Below the pieces are notes generated by a model. That model was given only the letters and a program-made list of their open reading frames with translations. It was not told the origin of the DNA and ran no database searches. Shown piece after piece: positions 40,417-42,792 of a DNA stretch of 42,792 nucleotides. A program made the translations under genes and the position numbers. Positions within the stretch are counted from its first letter, which is position 1, and every line of letters begins with the position of its first letter. Source of the stretch: Nemertoderma westbladi (taxonomy: Eukaryota; Xenacoelomorpha; Nemertodermatida; Nemertodermatidae). The stretch covers positions 1 through 42,792 of the forward strand of contig JAUCBJ010006403.1 in NCBI GenBank assembly GCA_032718475.1, written 5' to 3'.

Positions 40417-40626
40417 TAGAGGTAAAGTATTGAAATAATTATGTATACTAGCAAATATGGTTAAAAATTTGGTTTCTCTTAGAAGGAAATATATTGTTAT
40501 TGTATATTCTATGTATATTATTCTGTTATTTTTCTCATATTTTTCTGATATTTTATGGAGCATCCTGGAAACCACCGATAACAATGGAAAATGAAATATG
40601 TAACATTATACAGTAAAATTTAAAAT

Positions 40627-40651
40627 CTTCTCTCTCTCTCTCTCTCTCTCG
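40627..40651. repeat. TC dinucleotide repeat
   Basis: About twelve TC units, just downstream (3') of the transposase-like gene on minus. Confidence 0.9.
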
Positions 40652-40669
40652 ATATCATTATAACACATA

Positions 40670-42792
40670 TTATATTTGGATAACACAAAGACAAATGGCG
40701 AGAAACAAAATTGAAAAGAAAAATTTGAAGTTTTGAATACAATCACTCTTGGTGGAATATTGTGATATAAGACTGCGTGATTGTAACTTTGCACGTATAA
40801 ATCCATCCCTTCTTTGTTCACCACAGACTGCGAGGGATGCTTCAGAAACGATCTTGACGTGTCTTTCTACTTCCTGGTTGTGACAAGGGTCCTTATTTAA
40901 CTCCCAAACATTGGTGGTTTCTATAGCTTGGTCGCTCTCTCTGTCTGGGGTAGAGATAAATATGAGAGGTTCACAATGAGGAATACCTTGACAATCAACG
41001 AGTTCATAATATTCATTAGCCTCTAGATTGAGTTTTGGTACTTCAAACACCCGAGTCGTCTTCCTCTGTTGAAGCTGTGCCTGCTTGATTCGCCGAGCAC
41101 CCAGTTCCCTTATATGGTGACGATCATCAGCCATCATGCAGACTATTACGTTCTCTGGGTGTCCAAAGAACCTAATCCTTTGAATAACCTTTTTAACAAT
41201 CAATCTCAAATCCTGTGGTAAATATTTGGACAGATTAGCTATGCGCCAGAGATGGACGGCTCCTTTGTAACATTGTGGCTCCAGTTTAATCCTGAACCAA
41301 ATTGGAGCATAAACATGCAAATAAATACACAGTTAAAATTAGAAGTGCATCTGATAGATTCACAGTTGAAATATAGAGACGAAGGAGCCTGTTTGCTGTT
41401 GTTAACCAACGAGAATGAGATAGTGTACCTGATTCACGCTTAGACAGACCCTCAGAAACATTCCCCCTGCCAACTGCTAAGCAAATCTCATAGAGAAAGC
41501 GCTGATAGTTACTCAAATCTTCAAAATCTTCTAGATGAGGCACTGACGTCACTATTTTATCAAATGCTACAACATCCAAAGACTCACATGTTTGTAAAGC
41601 CCTACCTATAGTGCCTGAAAAAGCTTTTGGGCCAGCTGTAGTACCATCTAAGTGCAGGAAAAGATGTCGCAGAGGTAACTCATTAGTATGAAATAAGCAA
41701 ATAAACCATTGCAGTGGGTGACCTATAGCTTATTAGAGCAGACGAATTACTCCACCGTTAACCCCTATGTTTACAGCTGGCCCATCGGATCCAATAGCAA
41801 ATAAACCATTTAAATTAACTCCGCTATCCTCAAAGAAATGTTTAACTGCACTTGCTATGTCAGCAGCACGACCAGACGAGGGTGATATGTGACCAAGAAA
41901 AATTGAGTTAGGTTCCTCTATTAGACAAAAATGCTCCTCTTTGAATTTGACCCCTGTAATAGATTTGGTTAAATCATGTCTTCCATCAAAATACATTGAT
42001 GTTGGTCCATTGGCTGTCATTGATGACACAGAGTTTGTGAACAATTCTTTCCTTAGAACTTCCCTTTGTTTCCTTAGCTTAGATCGATCGATTACAGGTT
42101 TAATATTATCTTTATGTATTACTCCATAATCAGTCAATGCAGCCGTTGCTATTGCTACTCCTGCAGTATTTGAAACATTATACCGATCGCACTCTCGGGC
42201 CACTAGGAAATTTCATCATGTTTCAAGAGGAACATCCAGTCTCCAAGGTTGCTGAATAGCAATCTCCACTCTCTGATGATGTGTAACTGCTACTAGTTTC
42301 GTCCGAAGAATGTATTGAATCCACCACGTCGCCTTTTTCAGTTTCACCTTCTATCTCAAATGTTTTTGATACTGGTAATAGTCAGAGTACGAGCGGGCCC
42401 TTTTTCTCTTTAATTCTCGGCTTTTAATGTGGGATGTTTCTAGTTTATCGATACCACCGATATATAGTTTCCACTCTCCACGTTGGTCTATCATAAAGTT
42501 CCTTTCCAGTTTTGGAATTTTTGATTCCTTAGGACAAATACACAATTCGAAATTTTCGCAATGGCATGAAGCAACATCAAATAGTTTATTACCCTCCAAT
42601 TTTAACGCAGAAATAGCCAACTCCTTAGACTGACCCTTCTTCTTAAGTACAGTTCTCAGATTACTATGTAGTTCCTTAATTTTTTGCTCCACACGACGCA
42701 AAGAATCTGTGGGTAAGCTAGCCTTAATCCACTTGTCAGTGACGCTAATTGCAACCTTCGAGTAGAGTTTTGAACTAGAAATCTTGGTATTG
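40670..42792 (-). pseudogene. Transposase-like multicopy gene remnant, runs off window
   Basis: Read on minus from the window edge: KWIKASLPTDSLRRVEQKIK, FDVASCHCENFELCICPKES, then at 42203 MARECDRYNVSNTAGVAIAT, RSKLRKQREVLRKE, MYFDGRHDLTKSITGVKF, FLGHISPSSGRAADIA and FAIGSDGPAVNIGVNGGVIR. A pair of stops (TAATAA, 41730-41735) interrupts, but the same frame goes on: HPLQWFICLFHTNELPLRHL, HLDGTTAGPKAFSGTIGRAL, SHSRWLTTANRLLRLYIS. A frameshift near 41300 leads to IWFRIKLEPQCYKGAVHLWR and RFFGHPENVIVCMMADDRHH, to about 40830. I recognise this as a multicopy family of invertebrates. The YFDGR and GSDG Asp residues could be catalytic as in hAT-like RNase H folds; this is inference. A frame break also lies between about 42350 and 42200. 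Confidence 0.65.

Larger units (their letters stand above)
39761..40669. other. Spacer with GTCT repeats and one tRNA-like unit
   Basis: No gene recognised; the 96-codon frame at 39751-40041 (-) has no known motif. Short GTCT repeats lie at 40071-40090 and 40224-40241. Confidence 0.4.

Overview
The window looks like AT-rich nuclear DNA from an invertebrate animal. I cannot name the species. Evidence: a probable GPCR exon with a clean GT splice donor, no bacterial-style gene packing, and layer on layer of decayed metazoan transposons (BEL/Pao, three LINE groups, a MULE-like fragment, two multicopy transposase-like gene families of the kind seen in arthropods and cnidarians, tRNA-derived SINE-like units, MITE and foldback elements). 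No rRNA genes and no CRISPR array were seen.

Layout. 1-5.4 kb: weak Ty3/gypsy-like scraps, a 3' fragment of LINE family A, a MULE-like SWIM-finger fragment and AT-rich spacer with TACAAT-type microsatellite. 5.46-10.78 kb: one decayed BEL/Pao retrotransposon on + (gag, zinc knuckles, RT, RNase H, integrase, DUF5641-like end), with a palindromic mini-element inside gag. 11.5-13.5 kb: three tRNA-like units. Two of them lie exactly in the loop of a palindrome; the second is bounded by a 14-bp direct repeat and contains a hammerhead-like core. 13.5-17 kb: mostly featureless spacer. 17.02 kb: first exon of a rhodopsin-type GPCR, the best candidate for a host gene. 18.4-22 kb: a 527-bp MITE with nine copies of one 11-bp motif, a retropepsin remnant, a foldback element and an inverted minisatellite pair. 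22-28.5 kb: LINE family B, a nearly complete LINE A ORF2 (one frame with three stops and one small deletion) and several LINE A 3' fragments.

31.2-35.4 kb is the centrepiece. A minus-strand LINE A copy is split by a structurally complete 2,757-bp DNA transposon. It has 123-bp inverted repeats starting CACTG, one intact 563-aa RNase H-like transposase candidate with an N-terminal ZAD-like cysteine cluster, and, about 65 bp downstream of the stop codon, a 16-nt stem-loop matching the histone mRNA 3'-end signal. 35.4-39.8 kb: LINE family C on +, with an ORF1-like part, a 54-bp tandem repeat, a broken PHD-like finger, endonuclease and RT. 40.7-42.8 kb: the minus-strand remnant of a second transposase-like gene that runs off the window.

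The genes do not form a pathway. The window records successive insertions. The most original signals are the CACTG transposon with its histone-type stem-loop, the tRNA-like palindromic retroposons, and the motif-array MITE. Motif matches were made by eye; no database search was run.
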